A program made the position numbers and the translations under genes. Under the pieces are notes generated by a model. That model was not told the origin of the DNA. It ran no database searches and was given only the letters and a program-made list of their open reading frames with translations. A stretch of 64,000 nt of DNA from Paenibacillus oryzisoli (GTDB lineage Bacteria; Bacillota; Bacilli; Paenibacillales; NBRC-103111): contig NZ_LYPB01000063.1 of assembly GCF_001653565.1 (NCBI RefSeq), forward strand, positions 1 to 64,000. Direction: 5' to 3'. How positions within the stretch are numbered: position 1 is the first letter of the stretch; each line of letters begins with the position of its first letter. Below are positions 1 to 8,311 of the stretch, piece after piece.

Positions 1-34
1 CGGCACAGAGATTTCTCCCGTGCCGTTTCTGTTT
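1..34 (+). terminator. Rho-independent terminator of an upstream gene
   Basis: A hairpin at the window edge has arms CGGCAC (1-6) and GTGCCG (20-25), followed by a T-rich tract. It probably ends a gene lying before the window; that gene itself is not visible. The rest of 26-275 holds no supported gene, only a CTAACG-TATC-CGTTAG palindrome at 246-261. Confidence 0.5.
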
Positions 35-245
35 CCACTTTTTATACCCGGTCTTGTCTTGAGTTTAACTTAATGACATTGGGCGATTGCCCTGTCCTTT
101 CTTTACTTGAATTGCGATATCTAAAATTAGCAAAACTGCTATGATTTTAATCTAAACTCCACTAAAATAGGTCACACAAAGAACTCCGGGACACCCATAA
201 CTATCATGCCTGTCTAAGTAGCTGGTTGCTGCTGATTGTATTGAA

Positions 246-261
246 CTAACGTATCCGTTAG
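246..261. repeat. Interspersed CTAACG palindrome, copy 1
   Basis: A perfect palindrome, CTAACG-TATC-CGTTAG, lies just downstream of the 276-632 gene. Related sequences occur at 699-715, 1251-1266, 5860-5876 and 6529-6543, always in spacers between small genes. The function is unknown; a short interspersed repeat is the simplest reading. Confidence 0.5.
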
Positions 262-275
262 CGCAATCTTCTTTT

Positions 276-632
276 TCAAAATATCAAATCAGTCTTAGCT
301 AAGTCCAAAGCTACAGCTATTTTAATCTGATTCGTTTTACTAAATCCCTTAGTCCAATTTTCTAAGTGATACACATCTACTATTGGAACTACTTCATTAT
401 CGTATCGATCCAATTCAATCTGAATGACTGTTTGTGTATCCACAAGAAAACTTATAATATCTTCACCCTGCTCAGGAATCCAATATAAGATGTACGCTGT
501 TTCCATTGTGGGAAAAGTCTCTCTAATAATGCTTAAATACCTTCGCATCGAGACATCATTAAACAGACGAATTTTTGAGGCTTGTAATTCTTTTCTATAC
601 GCCTGTTCCGTAATAGTCCCTCTAAGTTTCAT
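276..632 (-). CDS. Hypothetical protein, 118 aa
   Basis: I do not recognise a family. The protein is soluble, has no signal peptide or membrane segment, and is mixed acidic/basic with a Trp/Tyr-rich centre (YILYWIPEQGED). The ATG is preceded by GAGGT at 6-nt spacing, which supports the start. It is the last of three short same-strand genes (1211-1041, 999-712, 632-276) with gaps of 41 and 79 nt, so they could form one transcript. Paenibacillus-type genomes carry many such orphan accessory proteins, sometimes as immunity or stress proteins, but nothing here shows a function. Confidence 0.6.
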   Translation of the reverse strand: MKLRGTITEQAYRKELQASKIRLFNDVSMRRYLSIIRETFPTMETAYILYWIPEQGEDIISFLVDTQTVIQIELDRYDNEVVPIVDVYHLENWTKGFSKTNQIKIAVALDLAKTDLIF

Positions 633-711
633 GATTTTACCTCTTTATCTGAAAATGCTGGTGATTATTATACATTACTTACTCATTACTATTGCACACT
701 ATCGTTCTGCG

Positions 712-999
712 TTAGTTTAATGGCATTGACGCATCGAACAACTCATTTTCACTCTCTAAATACCTTAATGTTCGCTCAATATCGTCTTCATTATAACTCC
801 GTACAATTATCATATGTTTGATGAACAATCCTGGAGGGTCGATATCAAATCGTGAAAGATTATTTTTTAGCCTGTCAGGTGTGTACAAGATGCTCCATCG
901 CTTGCTTCCATCCCCAAAAGTCATGGTAACCTCGACCCAATTCCATTCATCTGAAGGACCCAGTGGGTCATCATCGAAACGCCAGTTCAATAATTTCAT
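712..999 (-). CDS. Hypothetical protein, 95 aa
   Basis: This is a small soluble protein of unknown family. I chose the internal ATG (MKLLNWRFDD) because a GGAGG lies 5 nt upstream; an in-frame start four codons earlier has no such site. The N-terminal half is rich in Trp and Asp (WRFDDDPLGPSDEWNWVEV) and the C-terminal half is probably helical with acidic residues. It lies between a zinc-ribbon micro-protein and another hypothetical gene on the same strand. No signal peptide or metal motif is visible. The product may be an orphan accessory protein; no role can be inferred. Confidence 0.6.
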   Translation of the reverse strand: MKLLNWRFDDDPLGPSDEWNWVEVTMTFGDGSKRWSILYTPDRLKNNLSRFDIDPPGLFIKHMIIVRSYNEDDIERTLRYLESENELFDASMPLN

Positions 1000-1040
1000 G
1001 AAATCCTCCAAAGATATACTATCGTTCCATTGAATAATGA

Positions 1041-1211
1041 TTATTTTTTCTGAACAATATCATTAGAATCACAATCAGGACACTTATCTTCATTTTCATT
1101 ACCAAGAAATTCAACTTCACAATAGTTACATATCCACTTAAATTTTAAATTTTCTCTTCGTTGAATATCATCTATTAAAAATTTCCGTAATTTATCTTCA
1201 AAGTTCTTCAT
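1041..1211 (-). CDS. Zinc-ribbon micro-protein, 56 aa
   Basis: A short gene starts with ATG behind GGAGG (5-7 nt spacing) and ends at TAA. The product begins MKNFEDKLRKFLIDDIQRR and has two CxxC knuckles, CNYC near residue 28-31 and CPDC near 44-47, about 12 residues apart. This is a rubredoxin-like or zinc-ribbon layout that should bind one zinc ion. The N-terminal half is a charged helix. Such mini-ribbons are known as nucleic-acid or protein interaction modules, but no partner is evident here. It heads a run of three short genes on the minus strand. Confidence 0.6.
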   Translation of the reverse strand: MKNFEDKLRKFLIDDIQRRENLKFKWICNYCEVEFLGNENEDKCPDCDSNDIVQKK

Positions 1212-1637
1212 AACTTGCCTCCAGAGCGCTTTTCTCCTTGGTCAATAAATTATCGTTCGCCGTTAGTTCAGTTTCAATCCAAATATCCAACAAAATAGCC
1301 ACCAAGCAAGGGGACGGTCGACTTTGGATTCTGGGCGTTTTCAAAAAGTTTCAGGACAATTTTACTGTAAAACACTTCGATAATTGTAGTATTTTGAATT
1401 TTTTTATTGGAAACTATGTATATTTATGTCGAAAACAAAAGAATGTTTTTTTCCAAAAATTTTCTTTTATGTATTTTTATATCTTTATACCCATTCCAAA
1501 CAATAGAAGTGACTGATAACATAAACTGTGTTGTTACGGCCGTTACAGCATGAGATTTATTTAAAACAATTTATTTTAGAATATTCATGACGATATGAAT
1601 ACTTAATCGCAGTTAATATTGGAGGAATAATACACAT
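1212..1637. other. Gene-free spacer upstream of secreted-protein gene
   Basis: This AT-rich spacer contains a TATCGTTCGCCGTTAG copy of the interspersed palindrome (1251-1266) and then a long T/A-rich tract (1370-1500). An open frame at 1238-1516 has no ribosome site and low-complexity composition, so I do not call it. The promoter of the 1638 gene must lie in the last 100 bases but no convincing -35/-10 pair stands out. Confidence 0.4.
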
Positions 1638-2465
1638 ATGAAAAGATTTAAGAAAACAGTTTTTAGTCTAATATTAGCATCAAGTCTTCTACCGAACTCA
1701 TTTGCATTTGCGACAGACACAAATGTATTAGATAATTACTTAGTGGAGAATGGGTATCCCGAAGAAGTTATTGCGTTACTTGATATTCAACAAAAAGAAA
1801 AAGCCTATGAACAAAAAACCGTATTTGTGAGTCACAAAAGAGTAACTGCTCTAATGAATGAATCTGATAATAATGCATCAGCAAGGTCATTATCCAATTT
1901 CTCCCACGATTTGGTTGTTGGTCAGGTTACAAGCGGAACAGCAGGTAAAGTGGAATTTATTTTGGATTATAACTGGGATTGGAATTATGATCCAATGTAT
2001 ACAATGGCAGACTCATTCGGCATTGCTTGGACTGATGATTTTGATGCATACCCAGGAACCGCAGTTTCAGCATACAAAACATTTGGGACTACTGGCCCCA
2101 CCTGTGGAACTGCTCTCGAAAATGGGGGTACAAATGTTTATGGCTATGAGAAATATGATCCTGGTAAAGGAATTGGCTGGGAAGCTAACTTAATCTCAAG
2201 CTGGTTTGTATCTGCTGGCTGTGGATATGCTACAACATATCGACATAAAGGTTGGGGCGAAGTAAAGATTGGTAAGTTTCACAATGGTTCTGGTCTTGGA
2301 GAATCTACATCGGCAGTTGCAAAATACTTCCACAACGAAATTTCAGGGCAGGGTGAACTTCAATTCAGTGCAGCAGGACCAGCTATAACTTTAATTGGCG
2401 ATAGTTCCTATGACGTTTCTCCAGATACCGGAGAAACATGGAATTGGTACCATAGAAACTACTAA
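1638..2465 (+). CDS. Secreted protein of unknown family, 275 aa
   Basis: The product carries a clear Sec signal peptide: KR-FKK at the N-terminus, a hydrophobic core about residues 9-22 and a likely cleavage after AFA near residue 25. The mature part has a charged N-terminal segment and then a Trp/Tyr/Gly-rich body (DYNWDWNYDPMYTM, TWNWYHRNY at the end), with two cysteines near residues 156 and 196 that could pair. I do not recognise the family. The start follows GGAGGAATAAT. A strong hairpin follows the stop, then a lipoprotein gene on the same strand, so the two may be co-expressed cell-envelope proteins. Confidence 0.7.
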   Translation: MKRFKKTVFSLILASSLLPNSFAFATDTNVLDNYLVENGYPEEVIALLDIQQKEKAYEQKTVFVSHKRVTALMNESDNNASARSLSNFSHDLVVGQVTSGTAGKVEFILDYNWDWNYDPMYTMADSFGIAWTDDFDAYPGTAVSAYKTFGTTGPTCGTALENGGTNVYGYEKYDPGKGIGWEANLISSWFVSAGCGYATTYRHKGWGEVKIGKFHNGSGLGESTSAVAKYFHNEISGQGELQFSAAGPAITLIGDSSYDVSPDTGETWNWYHRNY

Positions 2466-2473
2466 TTTGGTTA

Positions 2474-2512
2474 GAAATCGTGCAAAGAAAATTCTTTGCA
2501 CGATTTCTTATT
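2474..2512 (+). terminator. Hairpin between two envelope-protein genes
   Basis: A perfect 16-bp inverted repeat (GAAATCGTGCAAAGAA at 2474-2489 and its complement at 2492-2507) follows the stop codon of the secreted-protein gene. The T tract after it is weak, so it may attenuate rather than stop transcription into the lipoprotein gene 30 nt later. Confidence 0.6.
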
Positions 2513-2538
2513 ACATTAAAAAAGGTGGTGATTTTACT

Positions 2539-2934
2539 ATGAATAGGTACGTAACCTTATTCGCGATTCTTATATTGGTAATATTAAGTGGTTGCGACAA
2601 AAAGGAAGAAGTTAATTTGGTTGCTAATACTGATTCTTGGAAGATTAATGTAAACTATCTCCCAAGCAAACATGGATACATTGAAAAACAAACGATTGAA
2701 TACATTGGGAAAACACCTTTAAATAAGGTAGACCTTTCTATAAACTACAAAAATAATAGTTCCACTGTAAATACACTGAAGGTTGAAACTCTTGTTGGGG
2801 TTGGTCCACAACAGTTACCTACCAGAACCGAGGTAGATAATTGGAAAAATGCAAAAAATGTTAAGATAACTTGGACTGAAAAAGATACTTTACATGAGGA
2901 AACAGTTAGACTCACCCCCTCAACCCAGGAATAA
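2539..2934 (+). CDS. Small lipoprotein, 131 aa
   Basis: The protein starts MNRYVTLFAILILVILSGC. The hydrophobic segment and LSGC lipobox make it a lipoprotein anchored through Cys19 on the outer face of the membrane. I chose this ATG, preceded by AAAGGTGG, over an upstream in-frame start inside the previous gene because it gives a complete lipoprotein signal. The mature part (about 110 residues) is hydrophilic with probable beta strands (KINVNYLPSKHGYIEK, VDLSINYKNNSSTVN). The family is not recognised. It sits 73 nt after the secreted-protein gene. Confidence 0.7.
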   Translation: MNRYVTLFAILILVILSGCDKKEEVNLVANTDSWKINVNYLPSKHGYIEKQTIEYIGKTPLNKVDLSINYKNNSSTVNTLKVETLVGVGPQQLPTRTEVDNWKNAKNVKITWTEKDTLHEETVRLTPSTQE

Positions 2935-3344
2935 TTAGGGAGCCATTTGTCTCTTCACCCCCCTTTAATATTAAATTGTTGACGTCTAGATTCGTCTGGA
3001 GCTGAAAGTGAGTTTCTATATTTAGTTATATGAAGCTTATCTTCTTGGAATTACACTCATCCAAGCCGCGCTGGTTTTCGAGATTATAGGGGGGTAGTAC
3101 CAGAGGGAAGCTGTCACCAGAGGCAAAGTAAATGGTATTAAAACCTAAAGACCATGGCATTATTGAGGGGCCATGGTCCTTTTAGTTTCGCCAGTAATCT
3201 CTAGTTTCGCTCACAAGCTTTTTCAGCATTTACTTTCCCAGCAACTACTCAGATCCATCGCCACGATATAGTTCTCCAGTTCTCCGTTAGTGAAATGGAG
3301 TTCTTAATCCAGAAGCCCTTATGAAAAGTCAAAATAGTCTCAAA
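2935..3344. other. Gene-free spacer with hairpin
   Basis: No gene is supported here. Stop codons interrupt all frames that look locally coding. The stretch contains a terminator-like hairpin at 3145-3185 and, at 3280-3300, a CTCCGTTAGTGAAATGGAG segment resembling the end of the interspersed spacer repeat seen elsewhere in the first 7 kb. Confidence 0.4.
3145..3190 (+). terminator. Terminator-like hairpin
   Basis: Arms CTAAAGACCATGG (3145-3157) and CCATGGTCCTTTTAG (3171-3185) enclose a 13-nt loop, followed by a TTT-containing tract on the plus strand. It may terminate transcripts from the lipoprotein gene that ends at 2934. Confidence 0.5.
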
Positions 3345-3755
3345 TCATGTTTTATCTAATGTTGTTTTTCTGACGTATTTACTTACTCTATTATTCGAAT
3401 CCAAGGAAAATATAAGATACTCAATTCTCGCTGGATCAATATCAAGTCCATAATATAAATCAATTGTGTAATACATTTCGTTGCTAGGTACGTTCTCATA
3501 TGCTTCAGGCTTTCCAAGTAATTGGATTACCTCATTTCTATCTTTTCCAATAAGTGTTTGCTGTTCAATCAGATATTGTGCCATTTTTTGGCGAGGTCTC
3601 CATGATCCATTATCCTTTGCTTCAACCCAGGTATCCTGATCGAAAGCCAACTTTTTTTCATTGCATCCTATAATAATTAATAAGATTGAGGCAGCTATGA
3701 CAAATCCTAAAAATTTGCCCCTATTCGTACTTAAATTCCGAATGATTTCATACAT
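3345..3755 (-). CDS. Lipoprotein with SmpA/OmlA-like (BamE-like) domain, 136 aa
   Basis: The N-terminus has a hydrophobic stretch (FVIAASILLIII) ending at GC (residue 31), a plausible lipobox after a longer-than-usual n-region. The C-terminal part contains LIGKDRNEVIQLLGKPE, the helix-turn signature of the SmpA/OmlA/BamE fold, followed by strands (MYYTIDLYYGLDIDP, EYLIFSLDSNNRVSKY). In Gram-positives these small lipoproteins are common and mostly uncharacterised. The gene stands alone between hairpins. An AAGGACTC precedes the ATG. Confidence 0.6.
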   Translation of the reverse strand: MYEIIRNLSTNRGKFLGFVIAASILLIIIGCNEKKLAFDQDTWVEAKDNGSWRPRQKMAQYLIEQQTLIGKDRNEVIQLLGKPEAYENVPSNEMYYTIDLYYGLDIDPARIEYLIFSLDSNNRVSKYVRKTTLDKT

Positions 3756-3878
3756 GAGTCCTTATCACACTTTCAGATGAAATTTTGAAAACATCAGTCT
3801 AATACTACTAAATAAAGGATTCGTAAGTAATTTCAAAAATGGTTCATCTGTATGCTAATTACGCAAACCTCCCTCTAT

Positions 3879-3920
3879 GGAGAAGACTGCCACTATTGCA
3901 GTCGGCAGCCTTCTCCTGAT
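3879..3920. terminator. Hairpin, possible bidirectional terminator
   Basis: GGAGAAGACTGCC (3879-3891) pairs with GGCAGCCTTCTCC (3904-3916) with one mismatch. There is no clear T run on either side, so it is a weak terminator or a structural repeat. Confidence 0.4.
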
Positions 3921-4111
3921 GTTTATTGAGCTATCGTGACAAAAATCTCCCTTAATGACTGAGTCAGTCTAATAATTATCATGAGATAGATTCTTACTAA
4001 ATGGATGGGGGATATTATCAATTATAACTAATCTCCCGTGACCCCGATGTCCACGGGGGTTAAACAACTGGAGCACCCACGATACCCCTAATCATTCTTA
4101 AACGTGTCACG

Positions 4112-4143
4112 AAAAAACGGGAGCCGCAGGTAGCTTTACTCCC
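4112..4143 (-). terminator. Terminator of the SLH/beta-propeller gene
   Basis: On the minus strand GGGAG and CTCCC arms (4139-4143 and 4119-4123) are followed by a run of six T (4112-4117). It lies about 25 nt after the stop at 4166, so it fits as the end of that transcript. Confidence 0.6.
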
Positions 4144-4165
4144 TTGTCATTATTTAATTGGCTCC

Positions 4166-5677
4166 CTATTGTAGCAGCTCTATTGCAGGTTGGATTGTCA
4201 TTTCAGTGGAGTTCAATGCATTCGACCAAACATAAAGTAAGGAATCAGCGTCATATAATTTCATTCCTTTAGAAGCATTAGCAATACGTGTAAGTCCGGT
4301 TCCGTCAATCCTAACTTTTTTAAGATAAATATCTGAAACAAGTCCAGCTCTGCCGTGCAAAAAGTAGATCCACCCATCACGATATTGAAGTGAGTTATAC
4401 ATCGGACCGTTATCTTGCATAGGGTCAACGCTATGTAGAGATATAGTTGTAGTTCCATCCAGACTCGATTTATAAAGATTTTGTCCTTTAACATAGTAGC
4501 TCCATCCATCTTCAATGATGAAGGTTCAAGAGAGATTATCGTTAATTTTCTTCTTATCAGCTCCACTTAAGTCTACTTGAAATAATTCATTAGTCTCATT
4601 TTGAATAAAGTAAAGTTGATTATCATTTATAAAAAAATTATTAATCCCTTTTTCTGAGATAACATTATTTGTTTCGGTTCCATCAAGTTTCATACGGTAT
4701 ATTCCTGTATCATTCACATCCAAATAATAAATCCAATTTTGACTCACGGCCATTTTTGAAGATGCAACTGCAGAAATTTTTGTTTTTTCTGTACCATCTT
4801 GACGCATTCTATAAATTCCAGATTCGGATTGTAAGGTGTAATATAACCAATCTCCAACTATATTAATGGTCTGAGCATTATCGTCAGATAACTTGATTCT
4901 ATTGCTACCATCTTTTGACCATTTCGAAAGAGAAGGTTTTTGATCAGACGGATTTGTAAAGATCCAATCCTCACCAACAGCAACTCTTCCACCGTTTTGA
5001 AGGTTTCTCATAGCGACTTTTTCTTTATTTGTCTGTTCTTTTGCAGTTTCGGCTGAGGTTAAGGGAACATATTTTTCCTGTGTTGAAGTCACTTTTTGTA
5101 ATTTACTATCGACTTGTTTCAACCGCATAATAAACGTTATTGCTTCAGCCCGGGTGACTTGATCGCCTTTATTAAAGCCTTCAGTACTGGTTTCCGTCTT
5201 ACCTTTTGCCAATCCTAGATCAAGTAAATACTGGATCGAATCATCCACACTAAAATTTTTTCCAGTAGCATTTGAAATCAGTTGTGCAACCATTCCTCTG
5301 TTTAGATTTATGTAACTAGTATGTCCTCCTAAAGATGTTGGAGTAACAACATGCCATCCCATGTTACTGGCATAAATTTTATAAGGGAGCGCCCAATTAT
5401 TAGCGTCAGATTCTTGTTTAAAATCGCTCGGGTGGAAAGCTCGGATAAGCATAGCCAAGAACTCCGACTGCTCTACGCCTTGATTCGGTCTAAAAGTTCC
5501 ATCCAGGTATCCATCAACGATTTGATTATTAAACCCCCATTGTATGTTTGCATATCCCCAAAAATCTGTTGGAACATCTCTTAGTGAAACCGAATCTGCC
5601 TTTGCTGGAGTTATACTCACACTAATAATAGACAGGCATAGCGTCGTAATCAAAAATAATCTTTTTAAATCGAACAT
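4166..5677 (-). pseudogene. SLH-domain surface protein with beta-propeller, split by in-frame TGA
   Basis: The start (GAGGAG, 7 nt before ATG) opens a protein with a signal peptide and three SLH motifs that anchor proteins to cell-wall polysaccharide: FWGYANIQWGFNNQIVDGY about residue 40, a degenerate second, and FNKGDQVTRAEAITFIMRL about 170. From residue 230 there are repeated WIYY...GIYRM..DGT units typical of DUF5050-like beta-propellers. The frame stops at TGA 4526-4528 after 383 codons, yet the same frame continues directly with EDGWSYYVKGQNLYKSSLDG and further repeats to 4166. The complete protein would have 503 residues. A CGA-to-TGA change would explain it, so I call a recent nonsense allele. 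A shorter functional protein or UGA readthrough cannot be excluded. Confidence 0.75.
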
Positions 5678-5813
5678 CCCGTCAACTCCTCATCTTGTTT
5701 TTATTTTAGACGAAAAATTACCAGATATGTTTCAACTAAAACCTTAAAGAATTTATGAAGGTTTACATGTCTTCCGTATCCCTTATTAAACAATTCTGCC
5801 AGTTAGCGGGGAA

Positions 5814-5841
5814 AAGGCAGCCGCTTGATTTCGGCTGCCTT
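5814..5841 (-). terminator. Terminator after the 5884-6417 gene
   Basis: AAGGCAGCCG (5814-5823) pairs with CGGCTGCCTT (5832-5841). Read on the minus strand it is followed by TTTTCCCC, a usable intrinsic terminator about 40 nt after the stop at 5884. Confidence 0.6.
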
Positions 5842-5883
5842 CACTGTTGTTGTATGAAACTAACATTCTGCGTTAGCGTAAGA

Positions 5884-6417
5884 CTACACACCACTATTGC
5901 AAAATAAGCAACCATGGCAAGAAAGAATAATTTTATGTTTAGAACATTGAGGGAAACCAATAGGAATTGTAGGATCCTCATCTAACTCGTCTGTGGTCGA
6001 CCAGTAAATGTAATGACTCTCATCTATAAAAGCTTCTTGAAAGTCGGTTATTAATAAACGTAAATGATTTAAAACCATTACTACTATATCCTCATTAGGT
6101 GTGTAATCTAAATCTTCCCATCTGTGTTTATTAATTGCACCGTCAATAACAGACAACAAAAATCTCTTTAGCTCGTTAAAATCTCTTTTCGTCCAAGGGA
6201 TCTCACTAATGCTAAATCCCACAGTGCCAATACCTATAACTGATTGATCCCTTTGATTCAATCAAACGATAAACTCTTTCTCTCTATCTGATACTGCTAA
6301 GTCTGACCCACTTAGTGCCAGTACCTCGATAAGTACACTAGTGGCTCCATTAGATATAGAGAGTGACTCAACAATTTCTTCACCGTAATTGTCACATAGC
6401 CTTATTACGTTTCCCAT
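5884..6417 (-). pseudogene. Small soluble protein gene split by in-frame TGA
   Basis: An ATG at 6417, preceded by GAGGTGAT, opens MGNVIRLCDNYGEEIVES. The frame reads 51 codons to a TGA at 6262-6264, then continues in the same frame as LNQRDQSVIGIGTVGFS and on to a TAG at 5884. The join EKEFIV-stop-LNQRD reads as one domain if the stop were TGG (Trp), and the second half has no ribosome site of its own (its first possible start is a TTG touching the stop). The joined protein would be 177 residues and ends in a Cys/His cluster (CSKH, CHGC, FCN) that could bind metal. I believe similar full-length proteins exist in related bacteria but do not know a function. Single-base nonsense mutation is the likely cause. 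Confidence 0.65.
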
Positions 6418-6960
6418 ATAAACGATCACCTCGTCCCTATTCCATACAAATTATACCACGGTAAACTCCCATTAGTTGAATGGAGAGCAGAGAAACGAAA
6501 ATAGTGATGGATCGGTTCCATCGCCGCGCTAACGTATCCGTTCGTAATGAATATTGCCGAATACTCCGAGGTGTAATATGATCTTGCAAAGTTGATTCTT
6601 CATTGATTCACTCATTCAGTATATTTCTAAAATTAAACTGACTGACAAATTATCTTGTCAGTATCAACAATTATCTTTTTAAGTTCTGATAGTACCGCGA
6701 TTCTTAACAAAACAACTAAGGGCAGGCAGACTGTCACTTCATTTAATGATTTGGAGGTTGCTTTCGTTGAGTTATGACGAAAAGAATAATCCGCCCAAAG
6801 TCCAATAAGGATTTTGGGCGGATTATTTTTCTGGCTATTTCGCTTGAACTGCCTGACTTTTCACGGTCTGCCTGTCTACACGCTGTTCTAAAATACTTTA
6901 TAATTGTTTTCGACAATGCGTTCATAATATCTCAGTCTTACAAATGCTTATTGGCTTTAC
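6418..6960. other. Gene-free stretch with inverted-repeat element
   Basis: No gene is supported. It holds a CTAACGTATCCGTT copy of the spacer palindrome (6529-6543), an inverted repeat ACTGACAA-N-TTGTCAGT near 6647-6668, and a strong hairpin at 6781-6830. That hairpin is flanked by imperfect 14-bp inverted repeats (6721-6734 GGCAGGCAGACTGT; 6863-6876 ACGGTCTGCCTGTC, 12 of 14 matching), which could mark a small non-autonomous element. Confidence 0.4.
6781..6830. terminator. Strong bidirectional terminator
   Basis: AAAGAATAATCCGCCCAAA (6781-6799) pairs with TTTTGGGCGGATTATTTTT (6812-6830) around a 12-nt loop. A/T runs on both sides make it usable in either direction; on the minus strand it would end the redox cassette whose last stop is at 6961. 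Confidence 0.7.
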
Positions 6961-7593
6961 TTATTGAGATGCTTGGTTAAGAGCATTTATAAATACCTCT
7001 GTTGGTTGTGCGCCGGATATCGCGTATTTTCTATCAATGACAAAGAAAGGTACTCCTGTTATCCCTAATTGCTTTGCTGTGGCTTCATTTGAACGCACAT
7101 CGTTAGCATATTTGGATGGATCATGGAGAACTGTCATTGACTCGTCCCTATTCATTCCAACTGATTCTGCAATATTTGCTAATGTATCATGATCGCTAAT
7201 TAGCTTGGCGTCCGTGTAATAAGAATAGAACAGCTTCTCTGCTAATTCCTTATCTTTACCAACAGATTTGGCATATTGGGTTAAACGATGAGCATCAAAC
7301 GTATTGGTGGGCTTCACTTGGTCGATATTATACAGGAGACCAATCAACGCCGCTTGTTGTTCAAGTTCAGCATGTGCCTTTTTCGCTTGCTCGATACTCA
7401 TACCATGTTTCTCAGAAAGTATTTGATGCATATTTCCACCAGAGTACATTGATGCTTGAGGATTAAGTTCAAAGCTTTTATATTCAATAACCACTTCATT
7501 CTGATGAGCGAATTGATCTAGTGCAGACTCTAATCGTCGTTTACCAATATAACAAAGTGGACAAACATAATCCGACCAAATTTCAATTTTCAT
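6961..7593 (-). CDS. DsbA/FrnE-family thioredoxin-fold oxidoreductase, 210 aa
   Basis: The product is a cytoplasmic DsbA-like protein of the FrnE / 2-hydroxychromene-2-carboxylate isomerase group. It shows the N-terminal strand MKIEIWSDYVCPLCYIGKRR with a CPLC active-site pair (Cys11-Cys14), an all-helical insertion, and the cis-proline strand GVPFFVIDRKYAISGAQPTE near residue 180. Length is usual for the family. FrnE-like proteins are linked to disulfide exchange and oxidative-stress tolerance. It is the last gene of a three-gene run (8971-8312, 8294-7650, 7593-6961) divergent from a TetR regulator. GGAG lies 8 nt before the ATG. Confidence 0.85.
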   Translation of the reverse strand: MKIEIWSDYVCPLCYIGKRRLESALDQFAHQNEVVIEYKSFELNPQASMYSGGNMHQILSEKHGMSIEQAKKAHAELEQQAALIGLLYNIDQVKPTNTFDAHRLTQYAKSVGKDKELAEKLFYSYYTDAKLISDHDTLANIAESVGMNRDESMTVLHDPSKYANDVRSNEATAKQLGITGVPFFVIDRKYAISGAQPTEVFINALNQASQ

Positions 7594-7649
7594 TTTGAAT
7601 GCTCCTACACTACAAATTATCTTGTTTAAACGGTTTTTTCACTTGGGAC

Positions 7650-8294
7650 TTATTTATTATAAATAATAGGCATTTTTCTAATCAATTGTTTATCACGAGC
7701 GACAGAGTACATGAATTTTGCAACATTTTCTCTTGAAACACCTAATTTAGCCGGTTTATCACCGAATGAATAATCATAAGATTGTCCTTTGTGCTTAACA
7801 TTTGGATTAATAATTCGAACAACTGTCCAATCAAGGCTCGATTGTTTAATAATCCCTTCCATTTTTTTCATTTCTGCGTGACCGTTCGGAAGGAAAATTT
7901 TAGCTAATACCCCCGGAAGTATCGTTGAAATGTTTTTCTTATCGTCATCCGATTGCAACGCTGGCGTCGCAAGTGTAATTAACCTCTTTTTGTCAAGCTT
8001 TTTCATCGCTCTAACAATCAGTTCGTGTCCATCGGCAATCGGCGTGCCTTTAAGCTTTCGTGACATGTCAGATGCTGGTCCCAGTGTGCTGATTACGACA
8101 TCCGCTTCAGCGACTGCCCTCTCGATGGTTGAAGTATTTGAAAGTTCCCCTTGTGCAAGGGTCAAATTGGGATGTTTGAGGCTATATTTTTTTGGGTTTC
8201 TAATATATGCCGTTACGAAATCTCCGTTTTCTAAAGCTAATTGTGTTACAAGTTGTCCAATTGCACCACTTGCACCAAAAATAGTGATATTCAC
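7650..8294 (-). CDS. NmrA-like NAD(P)-binding protein, 214 aa
   Basis: This is an atypical short-chain dehydrogenase of the NmrA/YwnB type. The N-terminus MNITIFGASGAIGQLVTQLA carries the dinucleotide-binding GxxGxxG motif, and residues 60-75 (ADVVISTLGPAS) form the conserved strand 4. There is no obvious YxxxK catalytic pair, as usual in this group; members act as NAD(P)H sensors or reductases. The start is GTG behind GAGG. It lies 17 nt after the SDR gene and 56 nt before the FrnE-like gene, so the three probably form one operon under the TetR regulator. Confidence 0.8.
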   Translation of the reverse strand: MNITIFGASGAIGQLVTQLALENGDFVTAYIRNPKKYSLKHPNLTLAQGELSNTSTIERAVAEADVVISTLGPASDMSRKLKGTPIADGHELIVRAMKKLDKKRLITLATPALQSDDDKKNISTILPGVLAKIFLPNGHAEMKKMEGIIKQSSLDWTVVRIINPNVKHKGQSYDYSFGDKPAKLGVSRENVAKFMYSVARDKQLIRKMPIIYNK

Positions 8295-8311
8295 ATTCTT
8301 ACCTCGATTAA

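Larger units (their letters stand above)
3756..4165. other. Gene-free spacer with two hairpins
   Basis: No coding frame is convincing. There is a hairpin at 3879-3916 and a minus-strand terminator at 4112-4143. Between them are AT-rich stretches and a GATGTCCACGGGGG segment with no recognisable role. Confidence 0.4.

Noticed and set aside
1238-1516. 92-codon plus-strand frame
   Set aside because: No ribosome site, low-complexity Phe/Asn/Lys-rich translation and position in a spacer with an interspersed repeat.
2990-3145. Possible remnant coding sequence in the spacer after the lipoprotein gene
   Set aside because: A short hydrophobic translation (YLLGITLIQAALVFEI) is interrupted by stops and has no start or family resemblance.
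4166-6417. Genetic-code change reading TGA as an amino acid
   Set aside because: Several intact genes in the window end with TGA, for example the TetR gene at 32076-32078, the histidine kinase gene overlap and the dehydrogenase gene at 56696. The in-frame TGAs are better seen as mutations.
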